The notes: generated by a model not told the origin, from the sequence alone. A stretch of DNA of 9,834 nucleotides from CAYSHJ01 sp964589725 (GCA_964589725.1 CAZPUJ010000466.1:1-9834); one strand, 5' to 3'; shown: positions 1 to 6,243, numbered from the stretch's first letter. Numbers and translations are program-made.

Positions 1-676
1 TGCCGACCTTCGCGATCAGTTCTTCTTGCAGCTCGCAAATCTTGGCGATTTCCTTTTGAGCCAGCAGGATCGCTTCCAGCATCAGGTCCTCCGGCAATTG
101 ATCGCCGAAGCCTTCGATCATCAACACCGAACTTTTGTTGCCGGCCACGATCAAGTCGAGCTTGCTGACTTTGGTTTGTTCAAGCGTCGGCATGACCACG
201 AACTGGTTGTCGACCAAACCAATGCGCACGGCTCCGATCGGACCTTGGAACGGCACGGGGGCCAGCATCAGAGCCGCACTCGCACCAACGATCGACAGCA
301 CGTCCGGGTCAGTCTCGCCGTCGACTGACAGCACATTCGCCATGACCTGCACTTCGTCAATGTACCCTTCCGGGAACAGCGGCCGAATCGGGCGGTCGGT
401 CAGTCGAGCGGCCAGAATCTCGCGCGTGGTTGGGCGGCTTTCGCGCTTCATGAACCCGCCGGGAAATTTTCCGGCAGCCGCAAATCGTTCTCGATAGTCC
501 ACGGTGAGTGGAAAAAAGTCTTGATCAACCGATCGCGGTGGGCCGCTGACCGAAGCGACAAAGACCCACGTCTCGCCGTATTTCACGATCACCGCGCCGC
601 CGGCCTGCTTCGCCAATTCGCCCGTTTCCAGTTTGAGAATCCGCCCACCAATCTCGCGTTCGGCAGTAACTTTCAC
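1..676 (-). CDS. pnp: Polyribonucleotide nucleotidyltransferase (PNPase), N-terminal 225 residues, partial at window edge
   Basis: PNPase is a trimeric phosphorolytic 3'-5' exoribonuclease of the RNA-decay machinery in the cytoplasm. Reading from a GTG at 676-674, the 225 residues in the window match the first RNase PH-like core (about residues 5-140) and the start of the alpha-helical linker. Diagnostic stretches are LETGELAKQA (16-25), QDFFPLTVDYRERFAAAGK (52-70), FMKRESRP (75-82), the hallmark RLTDRPIRPLFPEGY (91-105), GASAAL (131-136) and SKLDLIVAGN (171-180). The catalytic second core and the KH and S1 domains would lie beyond the left edge. The GTG start is chosen because the homology begins there and an AGGA lies 7 bases upstream; there is no suitable ATG. 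The gene lies 173 bases downstream of rpsO on the same strand, the classical rpsO-pnp order. Identification is very secure. Confidence 0.97.
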   Translation of the reverse strand, partial: MKVTAEREIGGRILKLETGELAKQAGGAVIVKYGETWVFVASVSGPPRSVDQDFFPLTVDYRERFAAAGKFPGGFMKRESRPTTREILAARLTDRPIRPLFPEGYIDEVQVMANVLSVDGETDPDVLSIVGASAALMLAPVPFQGPIGAVRIGLVDNQFVVMPTLEQTKVSKLDLIVAGNKSSVLMIEGFGDQLPEDLMLEAILLAQKEIAKICELQEELIAKVG

Positions 677-683
677 GTTGTTT

Positions 684-687
684 TCCT
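684..687 (-). promoter_or_regulatory. Ribosome binding site of pnp
   Basis: AGGA on the minus strand, 7 bases before the GTG at 676-674. It supports that GTG as the true start of pnp. Confidence 0.7.
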
Positions 688-708
688 AATCCAAGACAGT
701 GAATGCTT

Positions 709-731
709 GACGCCACAACGACAGTGGCGTC
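709..731 (-). promoter_or_regulatory. Hairpin in the pnp leader
   Basis: The arms GACGCCAC and GTGGCGTC form a perfect 8-bp stem with a 7-base loop. The hairpin ends 32 bases upstream of the pnp start codon in the rpsO-pnp spacer. No T-run follows it on the minus strand, so it does not look like an intrinsic terminator. In E. coli a leader hairpin at a comparable place is cut by RNase III and mediates pnp autoregulation. A similar role here is inference from position only. Confidence 0.5.
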
Positions 732-794
732 CCTCTAAGCCAATGGCCGATCTCCGGCGAGCGTCGTTGCGTTGCGTCAATCCACTGCGCAGGC

Positions 795-821
795 TCAAGC
801 GTTCTGTGGACCAGAGCTTGA
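795..821 (-). other. Imperfect hairpin downstream of rpsO
   Basis: On the minus strand TCAAGC pairs with GCTTGA, and an inner TCTG pairs with CAGA around a 5-base GTCCA loop; a 2-base bulge sits on the 3' side. The element begins 28 bases after the rpsO stop codon. A five-T run lies just before it rather than after it, so a Rho-independent terminator is not supported. It could be a processing or mRNA 3'-end stability element between rpsO and pnp. Confidence 0.35.
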
Positions 822-849
822 AAAACAACGTTGTCGCCGAGGCGGTGGG

Positions 850-1119
850 CTACTTACGCAGATCGAGCTTTTGCAGAATCGATTGATAGCGGTCCGAGTC
901 GGCCCGCTTGAGATAATCCAGCAGACGACGACGGCGACTGACGAGCATCAACAACCCACGACGGCCCGCATGGTCTTTGACATGCGACTTGAAGTGGTCC
1001 GTCAATCCGTTGATCCGTTCCGTCAACATCGCAATCTGGACTTCCGGAGAGCCAGTGTCGGCCTCCGCGCGGGCATAACCTCGAATCAACTCGGTCTTGC
1101 GTTCTTTCGTCAGAGACAT
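850..1119 (-). CDS. rpsO: 30S ribosomal protein S15
   Basis: S15 is a primary 16S rRNA-binding protein of the small-subunit platform and contributes to an intersubunit bridge. The 89-residue product has exactly the usual family length. It shows DTGSPEVQIAMLTERINGLT (21-40) and the rRNA-binding core with H42, H46, D49 and SRRRRLLDYLKR (61-72). The ATG at 1119-1117 has an AGGA 7 bases upstream, within a purine-rich AGGAAGAGGAA. The gene precedes pnp on the same strand, as in most bacteria, and follows a ComEA-like gene after 126 bases. In E. coli S15 represses its own translation through a leader structure; I see no clear equivalent pseudoknot here. Identification is secure. Confidence 0.98.
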   Translation of the reverse strand: MSLTKERKTELIRGYARAEADTGSPEVQIAMLTERINGLTDHFKSHVKDHAGRRGLLMLVSRRRRLLDYLKRADSDRYQSILQKLDLRK

Positions 1120-1171
1120 TTCCTCTTCCTACACGCGAATTCTGTTCGACATCGATTCCATGAAGGCGAGG

Positions 1172-1199
1172 AGTCTATCAAGCCGCCGCGAAGATTCAA
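1172..1199 (-). promoter_or_regulatory. Candidate sigma70-type promoter for rpsO-pnp
   Basis: On the minus strand TTGAAT (1199-1194) and TAGACT (1177-1172) are separated by 16 bases. Each matches the consensus at four of six positions. A start about 7 bases downstream would give a leader of roughly 45 bases before rpsO. The position in the 126-base gap fits an operon promoter, but matches this weak arise by chance. Confidence 0.25.
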
Positions 1200-1245
1200 T
1201 CTCGCCCAAACCCGCGGACGGCCGGAACGCCCGTGGCACACGAGA

Positions 1246-1773
1246 TCACTTGGTTTCTTCGTCGTCTTTCAAAAACGGCCGCATCCGTTCCAGCGTCTTC
1301 GGCCCGATCCCTTTGACACGCAGTAGATCCGACGCGTTTCGAAACGGGCCCTTCGCCTCGCGGTCTTCGCTGATTTTGCGAGCCGTGGCCTCTCCGATCT
1401 CCTCGATCTGAGACCACTCAACCCAACTGGCCTTGTTGATGTCGATCCGAAAATCAAACCGCCGAGCCGGCAGCCGATCGACTTCCAGCGGCACCGCTCC
1501 CCAGCCGCTCAGCTTGACCCAGTTCGCACCGACGATGACCAATAAAACGGCGATACTCACCGCCACAAACATTTGATCGTGGTCTCGCAGCCAGAGCCAA
1601 CTGCGAACGACGCTGCGCTCGGGAAGCGAGTCCGCTTCCGGAGCGAGTGGTGTCGTTTCGGACGTGACATTCGACGCCGCTTCCGCAGCCGAATGACGTG
1701 ATGAATCGACGCTTGGAGTTTCGACCGCAGTGAGGGGTGAAATGCTGTTGTCCTGAGTCGTGATCATGGTCAT
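1246..1773 (-). CDS. Membrane-anchored ComEA-like helix-hairpin-helix protein
   Basis: A 175-residue protein. A Ser/Thr/Glu-rich N-terminal part (1-65) is followed by one membrane segment (about 68-86, FVAVSIAVLLVIVGANW) and a C-terminal tandem helix-hairpin-helix domain (110-168). That domain begins DINKAS, then has IEEIGEATARKI, the GPFRNASDLLRVKGIG core and LERMRPFL, the ComEA/Tex-type layout that binds the DNA backbone without sequence specificity. In the first hairpin the usual GIG is EIG, whereas the second keeps GIG. The ATG at 1773 is chosen because further upstream the frame runs into a palindromic repeat; AAGGGA lies about 11 bases upstream, and a second ATG at 1767 is also possible. 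A DNA-binding role is inferred from family. DNA uptake is only one option, since HhH proteins of this type are common in planctomycetes. Confidence 0.8.
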   Translation of the reverse strand: MTMITTQDNSISPLTAVETPSVDSSRHSAAEAASNVTSETTPLAPEADSLPERSVVRSWLWLRDHDQMFVAVSIAVLLVIVGANWVKLSGWGAVPLEVDRLPARRFDFRIDINKASWVEWSQIEEIGEATARKISEDREAKGPFRNASDLLRVKGIGPKTLERMRPFLKDDEETK

Positions 1774-1822
1774 GGCGAGATGGTCCCTTATTCCCAACAC
1801 GACAATCGCCCGCAACCTTGCT

Positions 1823-1929
1823 CCCTCTCCCCCGCATCGGGGGAGAGGGCCGGGGTGAGGGGGTTCATGGGCCGGTGGAACGCTCGGCCCCCTCACCCTA
1901 ACCCTCTCCCCCGCGGCGGGGGAGAGGGG
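1823..1929. repeat. Paired inverted hairpin repeat (REP/BIME-like) with G-rich tracts
   Basis: Two 41-base units lie in inverted orientation (1823-1863 and 1888-1928) and agree at 36 of 41 positions. Each contains a perfect 12-bp stem CCCTCTCCCCCG/CGGGGGAGAGGG with a 3-base loop, at 1823-1849 and 1902-1928. The inner ends GGGTGAGGGGG (1853-1863) and CCCCCTCACCC (1888-1898) can form an 11-bp stem around a 24-base spacer, so the element can fold as three local hairpins or as one long stem. It fills most of the 204-base gap between the hydrolase gene and the ComEA-like gene. Similar C/G-rich hairpin repeats are scattered between genes in many bacteria. A role in mRNA 3'-end stability or termination is inference. 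Confidence 0.85.
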
Positions 1930-1977
1930 ACAAATTGCGCACACGGCGCGCTTCAAGACTCTATCGAGTTTTGTACG

Positions 1978-3030
1978 TCATCGCGTTTTGTACGTCTTCG
2001 GCTTCCCGTCGGCTCCGATCTGAACCGTGTAGCTGCCGCCGTCCGGAGCGACCGAGACCTTGACGAACACGCCCTTGCAATCAGCGGTTTCAGCGTCGTT
2101 GGCGATGAACTCGATGGGCGTTTGCTCGTCGGCTTTCAGTTTCACATTGCGGTGCAGTTGGTAGATCGCCTGCACCGACTTGATTCGGCGCAGCGTCGCA
2201 TTCGTGCGCGCGTCGCAGCCCTTGGTGGGACCGTTACACATCACACAGATACGCGGATCGATCGCCAGCACAAGCACCGGATTGTTGCTCACACCCAGGC
2301 CGTGATGCGTGACCATGAACAGCTCGACTTGACCGAGCGGATTGTTCGGCATCATCAGCTTGGCTTCGATGTTCCACGTCAGGTCGCCGCAGCACAAGAA
2401 CGAGAACTTGCCGAACTTCGTCAAGAAGCTGAGGCTCGCCGAGTTGTCGGTCGGATCGTCGGGATCGGGCTTGTCCTCGGCCGCGAACGGGTTCGGCGCG
2501 CCCGTGTTCGCAATAACGTCGCGACTGGCAGTCACGACTTTCATCGACAACGGCGTCGGCCCCGATTTCAGCGGCAACGAATCGCCGGCTTTCAGTCCCT
2601 TCGATTTGTTCTGCGAGGCCGCTCGGTAATCGACCATCCGCTTCGCGAAATCATTGTCCTCGGCGAGCTTTTCCGGGATGCCTCGGTCCCAGAAGTTGTT
2701 GATCTTGATCTGCGAGGCCAACGCCGCGTGATTACCGTAATGATCCAGGTGCCAGTGCGACACGGCCGCGTGATCCAGGTGATCAAGCTTCGCGGCGTCG
2801 CGCAGGACTTTCAAGATGCGGTCGCGATCTCGCCCGCCGTTGTCTGGATAGCCAGAATCGATCAGCATCGACTCGCCGGCCGGGGTCACCAGCAACGTCG
2901 CGGCCCCGCCTTCGACGTCGATGAAGTAGATATCCAACCGCTCGTCACGCTGATCGGCGAGGGCGGCTTGGCCCAAGAGACATGAAGTTGTCGCCGCGGC
3001 GACGAAACACAGAGCCAAGAAGCGTTTCAT
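1978..3030 (-). CDS. Secreted ComEC-like metallo-beta-lactamase-fold hydrolase
   Basis: A 350-residue protein with an N-terminal signal sequence (MKRFLALCFVAAATTSCLLG, probable cleavage after ALA at 23-25) and then a metallo-beta-lactamase fold. Visible features are DIYFIDVEGGAATLL (33-47), LIDSG (56-60), the metal-binding HWHLDH (92-97), CCGD (213-216) and THHG (241-244). The last two match the GD and HHG motifs of the soluble C-terminal domain of ComEC/Rec2; no ComEC membrane channel is present. The likely substrate class is a phosphodiester, possibly nucleic acid, but this is unproven. The ATG at 3030 is preferred over the in-frame GTG at 3042 because GAGGA lies 5 bases before it. Cys17 sits in TTSC, a poor lipobox, so a lipoprotein is less likely. 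The next gene downstream on the strand is ComEA-like. Confidence 0.85.
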   Translation of the reverse strand: MKRFLALCFVAAATTSCLLGQAALADQRDERLDIYFIDVEGGAATLLVTPAGESMLIDSGYPDNGGRDRDRILKVLRDAAKLDHLDHAAVSHWHLDHYGNHAALASQIKINNFWDRGIPEKLAEDNDFAKRMVDYRAASQNKSKGLKAGDSLPLKSGPTPLSMKVVTASRDVIANTGAPNPFAAEDKPDPDDPTDNSASLSFLTKFGKFSFLCCGDLTWNIEAKLMMPNNPLGQVELFMVTHHGLGVSNNPVLVLAIDPRICVMCNGPTKGCDARTNATLRRIKSVQAIYQLHRNVKLKADEQTPIEFIANDAETADCKGVFVKVSVAPDGGSYTVQIGADGKPKTYKTR

Positions 3031-3035
3031 GGATG

Positions 3036-3040
3036 TCCTC
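3036..3040 (-). promoter_or_regulatory. Ribosome binding site deciding the start of the MBL-fold hydrolase
   Basis: GAGGA on the minus strand lies 5 bases before the ATG at 3030-3028. It overlaps the alternative GTG start at 3042-3040, making that upstream start unlikely. Confidence 0.65.
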
Positions 3041-3045
3041 ACTTG

Positions 3046-3075
3046 GTGGGGCAGGTATTAGTGGGGCAGGTATTC
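3046..3075. repeat. 15-base tandem direct repeat (GTGGGGCAGGTATT A/C)
   Basis: Two adjacent 15-base units, 3046-3060 and 3061-3075, differ only at the last base. They sit immediately upstream of the hydrolase ribosome binding site, about 16 bases from the ATG. Their GGGCAGGT core recurs in the neighbouring hairpin at 3103-3124. Confidence 0.85.
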
Positions 3076-3102
3076 CAAGCTGTCGAAGTCCATCGCGATT
3101 AC

Positions 3103-3124
3103 GGGCAGGTTGGAAAACCTGCCT
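3103..3124. repeat. GGCAGGTT/AACCTGCC palindromic hairpin
   Basis: The arms GGCAGGTT (3104-3111) and AACCTGCC (3116-3123) form a perfect 8-bp stem with a GGAA loop, extended by a G-T pair. It lies in the gap between the permease stop and the hydrolase start and shares the GGGCAGGT core with the tandem repeat at 3046-3075. It probably belongs to the same dispersed repeat family. Confidence 0.75.
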
Positions 3125-3139
3125 CACGAAGGGCGTGAG
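3123..3139 (-). other. Short hairpin just after the AI-2E permease stop
   Basis: CTCACG (3123-3128) pairs with CGTGAG (3134-3139) around a 5-base loop. On the minus strand it starts four bases after the TGA of the permease and abuts the GGCAGGTT hairpin. No T-run follows it directly. Together the two hairpins could protect or end the permease transcript; this is inferred from position. Confidence 0.35.
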
Positions 3140-3143
3140 CATA

Positions 3144-4460
3144 TCACCCGCTGCTTGGCATTCCAGGCGTAGCCGTGGCGGCATCCGCCGTCTGTGGTTC
3201 AGCCGGGGGACTCACCGGAAGTGAGCCTCCCGCTCCGCCGCTGGCGTGTCCGAACTTGGCCCGCGAGAATTCGCCCAATTCCGTGTTGAAGATCTTGACC
3301 AGCGCGTGCAGGCAGCAAGCGACAATTGGGCCGACGAAGATGCCCCATAGCCCCATGACCTGCATGCCGCCAAAGACACTCACGAACGCCAACAGCGGGT
3401 GCAGGCTGGTGTCGCTTTGCAGGACATAGGCTTTAATGACGTTGTCCATGGTGCCGATGACGGCGATACCGACCACGGCCAGAAAGATCGCCGACCACCA
3501 ACTCCCTTGATACGCCAGCCACACCGCGCACGGCCCCCACACCATCCATGTGCCGGCGATCGGGATCAGCGACGCGAAGGTCGAGACCACGAAGAGCAAG
3601 AAGATGCTGTGAAAGCCCACGATGAACAGGGCAATCGCCGTCGCGGCTCCTTGAGCGATCGACGAGAACATCGTCGCCGAGACGACGGCCTGCACGACTC
3701 GATTGAACTCGTGAATCAACTGCCGTTGGTAATCGACTTGCACCGGGATCAGCTTCTCCGTCGCCGTCAACAACGTCGAGCCGTCGCAGAGAAAGTAGTA
3801 CAACGCGATCAAGAACATCGTCAGCCCGATCAAGCCGCCGACGACAGCACCCAGCATGCCGAACGTTTTGGTCGTCAGCCCCCAGCCGCCACTGGCCGCG
3901 AGACCCAAACTCTTCATCGCCAGGTCGTGCAGTTGCTGTCCCGCGTCCTCGGATGCCTTCGACAACTGCTGCTCCAGTTCTTCGAGCATTTGTTGACGCT
4001 CGGCGATCACCCGCTCGCGATCCTCTTTCGTCACGTCCTCGCCGGGGAGGGGATGCACGTAGTCGAGCACTTTCTCCGCTGTCTTGCGGACTTTGTCCTG
4101 AATCTCCGGCTTCGTGAGATCCTGATGCTGAAGTTTTTGCACGGCCGTTGACATCGATTTCCCTTTGAGCGTTGTCTGCGTGAACTCCATCAACTGCATC
4201 GCGGCCGAGAACACGCCGATCGCCAACGGCACGAACAGGATCAAGAACACCGTGGCCGTCGCCCCGGCCGCAGCCCACCGCCTGCGCTGTTTCGTTCGCT
4301 TCAAATAGTAATTGTAGAGCGGCTGGCACCAGACGGCGGTGACTCCCGCCAGAAACAGCGGCAGCAAGAATGGAGCGACGATCTGGAAGAATGTGATTCC
4401 CAAAAAAACGATCAGAGTCGTTAAGATCAGCAGTGAAACGACACGTGCCATCGAGGTCAT
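3144..4460 (-). CDS. AI-2E family transporter (PerM/YdiK-like permease)
   Basis: A 438-residue integral membrane protein. Hydrophobic segments lie near 8-25 and 28-44, then 64-86, 200-223, 260-282, 284-304, 322-338 and 354-388. Family hallmarks are SLIPIAGTWMVWGP (297-310) and the C-terminal DNVIKAYVLQSDTSLHPLL (339-357) with GLWGIFVGPIVACC (370-383). A hydrophilic, Glu/Gln-rich, probably coiled-coil region (about 100-185, with ERQQMLEELEQQLSKASEDA) lies between the third and fourth segments, where the family has its soluble domain. The tail (405-438) is Gly/Pro/Ala-rich. Characterised members export autoinducer-2 or act in Na+/H+ exchange, so the substrate cannot be assigned. The ATG at 4460 has GGGGA 9 bases upstream. 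The gene is divergent from the ACT-domain gene across only 45 bases, so any promoter must overlap that gap or the gene ends. Confidence 0.9.
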   Translation of the reverse strand: MTSMARVVSLLILTTLIVFLGITFFQIVAPFLLPLFLAGVTAVWCQPLYNYYLKRTKQRRRWAAAGATATVFLILFVPLAIGVFSAAMQLMEFTQTTLKGKSMSTAVQKLQHQDLTKPEIQDKVRKTAEKVLDYVHPLPGEDVTKEDRERVIAERQQMLEELEQQLSKASEDAGQQLHDLAMKSLGLAASGGWGLTTKTFGMLGAVVGGLIGLTMFLIALYYFLCDGSTLLTATEKLIPVQVDYQRQLIHEFNRVVQAVVSATMFSSIAQGAATAIALFIVGFHSIFLLFVVSTFASLIPIAGTWMVWGPCAVWLAYQGSWWSAIFLAVVGIAVIGTMDNVIKAYVLQSDTSLHPLLAFVSVFGGMQVMGLWGIFVGPIVACCLHALVKIFNTELGEFSRAKFGHASGGAGGSLPVSPPAEPQTADAATATPGMPSSG

Positions 4461-4505
4461 TTCCGACGTTCCCCGCGAAAACCCTTTGCTACTGAAAGCC
4501 GAAGC

Positions 4506-5105
4506 ATGTCCAGACGCTACATCATCTCGCTGACGGGAGCAAACCGGGTGGGCATTTTGGCCGCGGTGACCACGGCGCTAGATGAACTGCGTGGCAACTT
4601 GTGGGAAGCCAACATCTCAGTCATGCCGCCGTTTTGCTCGATCCTGTTGACAGCAGACTTTCCCGACGGACGCACGGATGCAATCGTCTCCGACCACATC
4701 CGCGACCTGTGCCGCCCGTACGCTGTCGAAGTGCGTGTGACTGAGCCCGACGGCGAAGGGACCGCCCACGCTGCGGCCACGTCGACCGCGCGCTACGTGC
4801 TGACCGTTCGTGGTTCCGACAAGCCGGGTATGCTGCGATTGTTGTCGAGCAAGCTGTCCGAGCTGGGCATCGACATCCACAACCTCTATGCCGAGCGTTG
4901 CGACCGCGACCAAACGTTCTCGATGGAATTGGAAGTCGCCATTCCAACATCGCTGGACATCCTTCAGGTTCGCGAGCAAGTCAGCGTTCGCTGCCAAGAA
5001 GTCGGCCTCGCCGCGACGCTCGAACCGGCCGCCGATTTCTTCGCTCGTTGCGGCGGCAACTTGCGAGACGCCGTTCGCGTTCATCGAGCCAACGAACGGA
5101 GCTGA
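4506..5105 (+). CDS. Double ACT-domain protein, GcvR-like
   Basis: The only plus-strand gene, 199 residues, built of two ACT domains (about 4-80 and 96-173). The first opens with ISLTGANRVGILAAVTTAL and the second with LTVRGSDKPGMLRLLSSKLS followed by ELGIDIHNLYAE (119-130); the repeated (G)xxxxGxL loop is typical of amino-acid-binding ACT domains. This arrangement is that of the glycine cleavage repressor GcvR, which in E. coli acts by binding the activator GcvA. No gcvA or gcv gene is visible here, so only the family is assigned; amino-acid sensing is inferred. The ATG at 4506 starts at the domain border and lacks a good Shine-Dalgarno sequence. The gene is divergent from the permease and convergent with the TPR gene. 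Confidence 0.85.
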   Translation: MSRRYIISLTGANRVGILAAVTTALDELRGNLWEANISVMPPFCSILLTADFPDGRTDAIVSDHIRDLCRPYAVEVRVTEPDGEGTAHAAATSTARYVLTVRGSDKPGMLRLLSSKLSELGIDIHNLYAERCDRDQTFSMELEVAIPTSLDILQVREQVSVRCQEVGLAATLEPAADFFARCGGNLRDAVRVHRANERS

Positions 5106-5152
5106 GATATTCTGTGAGCGGCCCGATTTGAAACATCCCGTCGATCTCACAT

Positions 5153-5214
5153 ACTAACCCGAAGCGTCAGCGAGGCTCGGGGCCCGCAGCCCCTCGCTCA
5201 CACTTCGGGTTAGT
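5153..5214. repeat. ACTAACCCGAAG inverted repeat between convergent genes
   Basis: The outer arms ACTAACCCGAAG (5153-5164) and CTTCGGGTTAGT (5203-5214) pair perfectly over 12 bp. A second stem AGCGAGG (5169-5175) / CCTCGCT (5192-5198) lies inside, separated by a 4x4 mismatch (CGTC against CACA). An alternative inner stem GGGGC/GCCCC is possible at 5179-5193. The element sits in the 167-base gap between the stops of the ACT and TPR genes, so it could act as a bidirectional terminator, although no T-run is present. I recall closely similar CTAACCCGAAGCGTCAGCGA elements as dispersed intergenic repeats of planctomycete genomes. The rest of the gap shows nothing I can name. Confidence 0.8.
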
Positions 5215-5272
5215 GTCATATACAGCCGAGCGGAGAAAAATTCCTCTCGCGGCAACATTCACAACCAGTGGC

Positions 5273-6217
5273 TCAAGTTCCATTCGCCTGAGACTCGGAC
5301 GTCAATTCCGCGGCTTGATTCAGATGCTCCTCCGCTTCGGTCAGCTTACCCAATTGGCGCAAGGACTGGCCGAGTCCTGAATGGGCTTCCGCGGACTTGG
5401 GCTTCAGAGCCAGTGCGTTTTGGAACGAGTTTTCGGCGTCTTGCCAGCGGCCAAGTTCCTGGTTGGATTGCCCGAGCCCCAACCAAGCGTCGAACAATCT
5501 GGCTCGGAGACCGAGAGCCTTTTCGTACGCTCCTGCGGCTTTCGCGTGTTCCGACAACCGGCGCAAAGCCACAGCCAGCTTGAGATGCATCTCGGCGGCG
5601 CGCGGACGCAGCACGACGACTCGTCGCAAGTACTTGGCCGCGGGTTCAAATGATCCTTGCTCGAACAGCACCTCGCCAAGATTCAAGAGCGCCTCGGGGT
5701 AATCCACGTCGACCGACAACGCTCGCTCGTACTGTTCAGCCGCTTTGTCGAGTTGGCCGCGCTCGCGGTAAACGTTGCCCAAATTGAGCAGCGCTTGCAC
5801 GGACTGAGGATTGTCGATCAAGGCTTCTTGCAGGCAGGCTTCGGCTTGATCCAGATGCTGCTTTTGCAAGTGGATGATGCCCAGATACGTGCGTGCCTCG
5901 GAACAGTGCGAGTCGACGGCGATCGCCTTTTCGAAGCACTCGATGGCCTCGCGAAAATCGCTCAGCGCGTTCCAGGCGCTACCCAAATTCGTCAGGTACT
6001 TGGCCGAACGTTCATTCAACTTCACGGCTCGATGAAAGTGCTTGACCGCGTCCGTGAAGTTCCCTTTTTGAAACTCGATCAGGCCCGACAAGTGCCACGC
6101 TTCCGCATGCTGCGGCGTCTCCTTGACGATCTCCTGCAAGCGGCGTTGAGCCTGGGCCACGTTGCCACTCTGAAAGTGTTTGACGGCGAGCTGAAAGGCG
6201 TCGGCGGAAGCGACCAT
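5273..6217 (-). CDS. Tetratricopeptide repeat protein (nine TPR units)
   Basis: A 314-residue protein made almost wholly of nine tandem 34-residue TPR motifs from about residue 3 to 308. Examples are AEAWHLSGLIEFQKGNFTDA, ALLNLGNVYRERGQLDKAAE and ALLNLGEVLFEQGSFEPAAK, with the typical W/L-G-A-P pattern at the helix positions. No signal peptide, membrane segment or catalytic domain is visible, so it is probably a cytoplasmic scaffold for protein interaction. The ATG at 6217 is chosen because the TPR homology begins at once, 26 bases after the kinase stop. A longer frame back to 6436 would overlap the kinase by 193 bases with a low-complexity, non-TPR sequence. No good Shine-Dalgarno precedes the ATG, so translation may be coupled to the kinase gene. 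A partnership with that kinase is inferred from adjacency. Confidence 0.85.
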   Translation of the reverse strand: MVASADAFQLAVKHFQSGNVAQAQRRLQEIVKETPQHAEAWHLSGLIEFQKGNFTDAVKHFHRAVKLNERSAKYLTNLGSAWNALSDFREAIECFEKAIAVDSHCSEARTYLGIIHLQKQHLDQAEACLQEALIDNPQSVQALLNLGNVYRERGQLDKAAEQYERALSVDVDYPEALLNLGEVLFEQGSFEPAAKYLRRVVVLRPRAAEMHLKLAVALRRLSEHAKAAGAYEKALGLRARLFDAWLGLGQSNQELGRWQDAENSFQNALALKPKSAEAHSGLGQSLRQLGKLTEAEEHLNQAAELTSESQANGT

Positions 6218-6243
6218 TTCTTGAGGGAGCCTGCGAATGTGAC

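Noticed and set aside
525..716. A 63-codon minus-strand frame and several plus-strand frames over the left end
   Set aside because: The real gene is pnp in another minus frame, which begins with GTG and runs off the window edge.
821..835. ACAACGTTGT palindrome followed on the minus strand by five Ts, as a terminator of rpsO
   Set aside because: The palindrome has no room for a loop, leaving about three base pairs, too weak for an intrinsic terminator. rpsO and pnp are also expected to be co-transcribed.
1774..1956. N-terminal extension of the ComEA-like protein to an ATG at 1956
   Set aside because: The added residues are a translation of the intergenic hairpin repeat, with the PHPGPLPRCGGEG-type peptide common in false extensions.
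1780..2985. A 401-codon open frame on the plus strand
   Set aside because: It is antisense to the MBL-fold hydrolase, begins inside the palindromic repeat, is rich in Arg, Val, His and Gln as shadow frames are, and shows no recognisable domain.
3002..3030. Lipoprotein signal in the MBL-fold hydrolase
   Set aside because: Cys17 is preceded by TTS without the usual Leu at -3, while a good ALA signal peptidase I site follows at 23-25.
3399..4329. Long open frames of 250 and 298 codons overlapping the permease
   Set aside because: They are shadows of the permease gene in other frames, extremely rich in Arg, Asp and Gln, and lack domains; the permease frame has clear family motifs.
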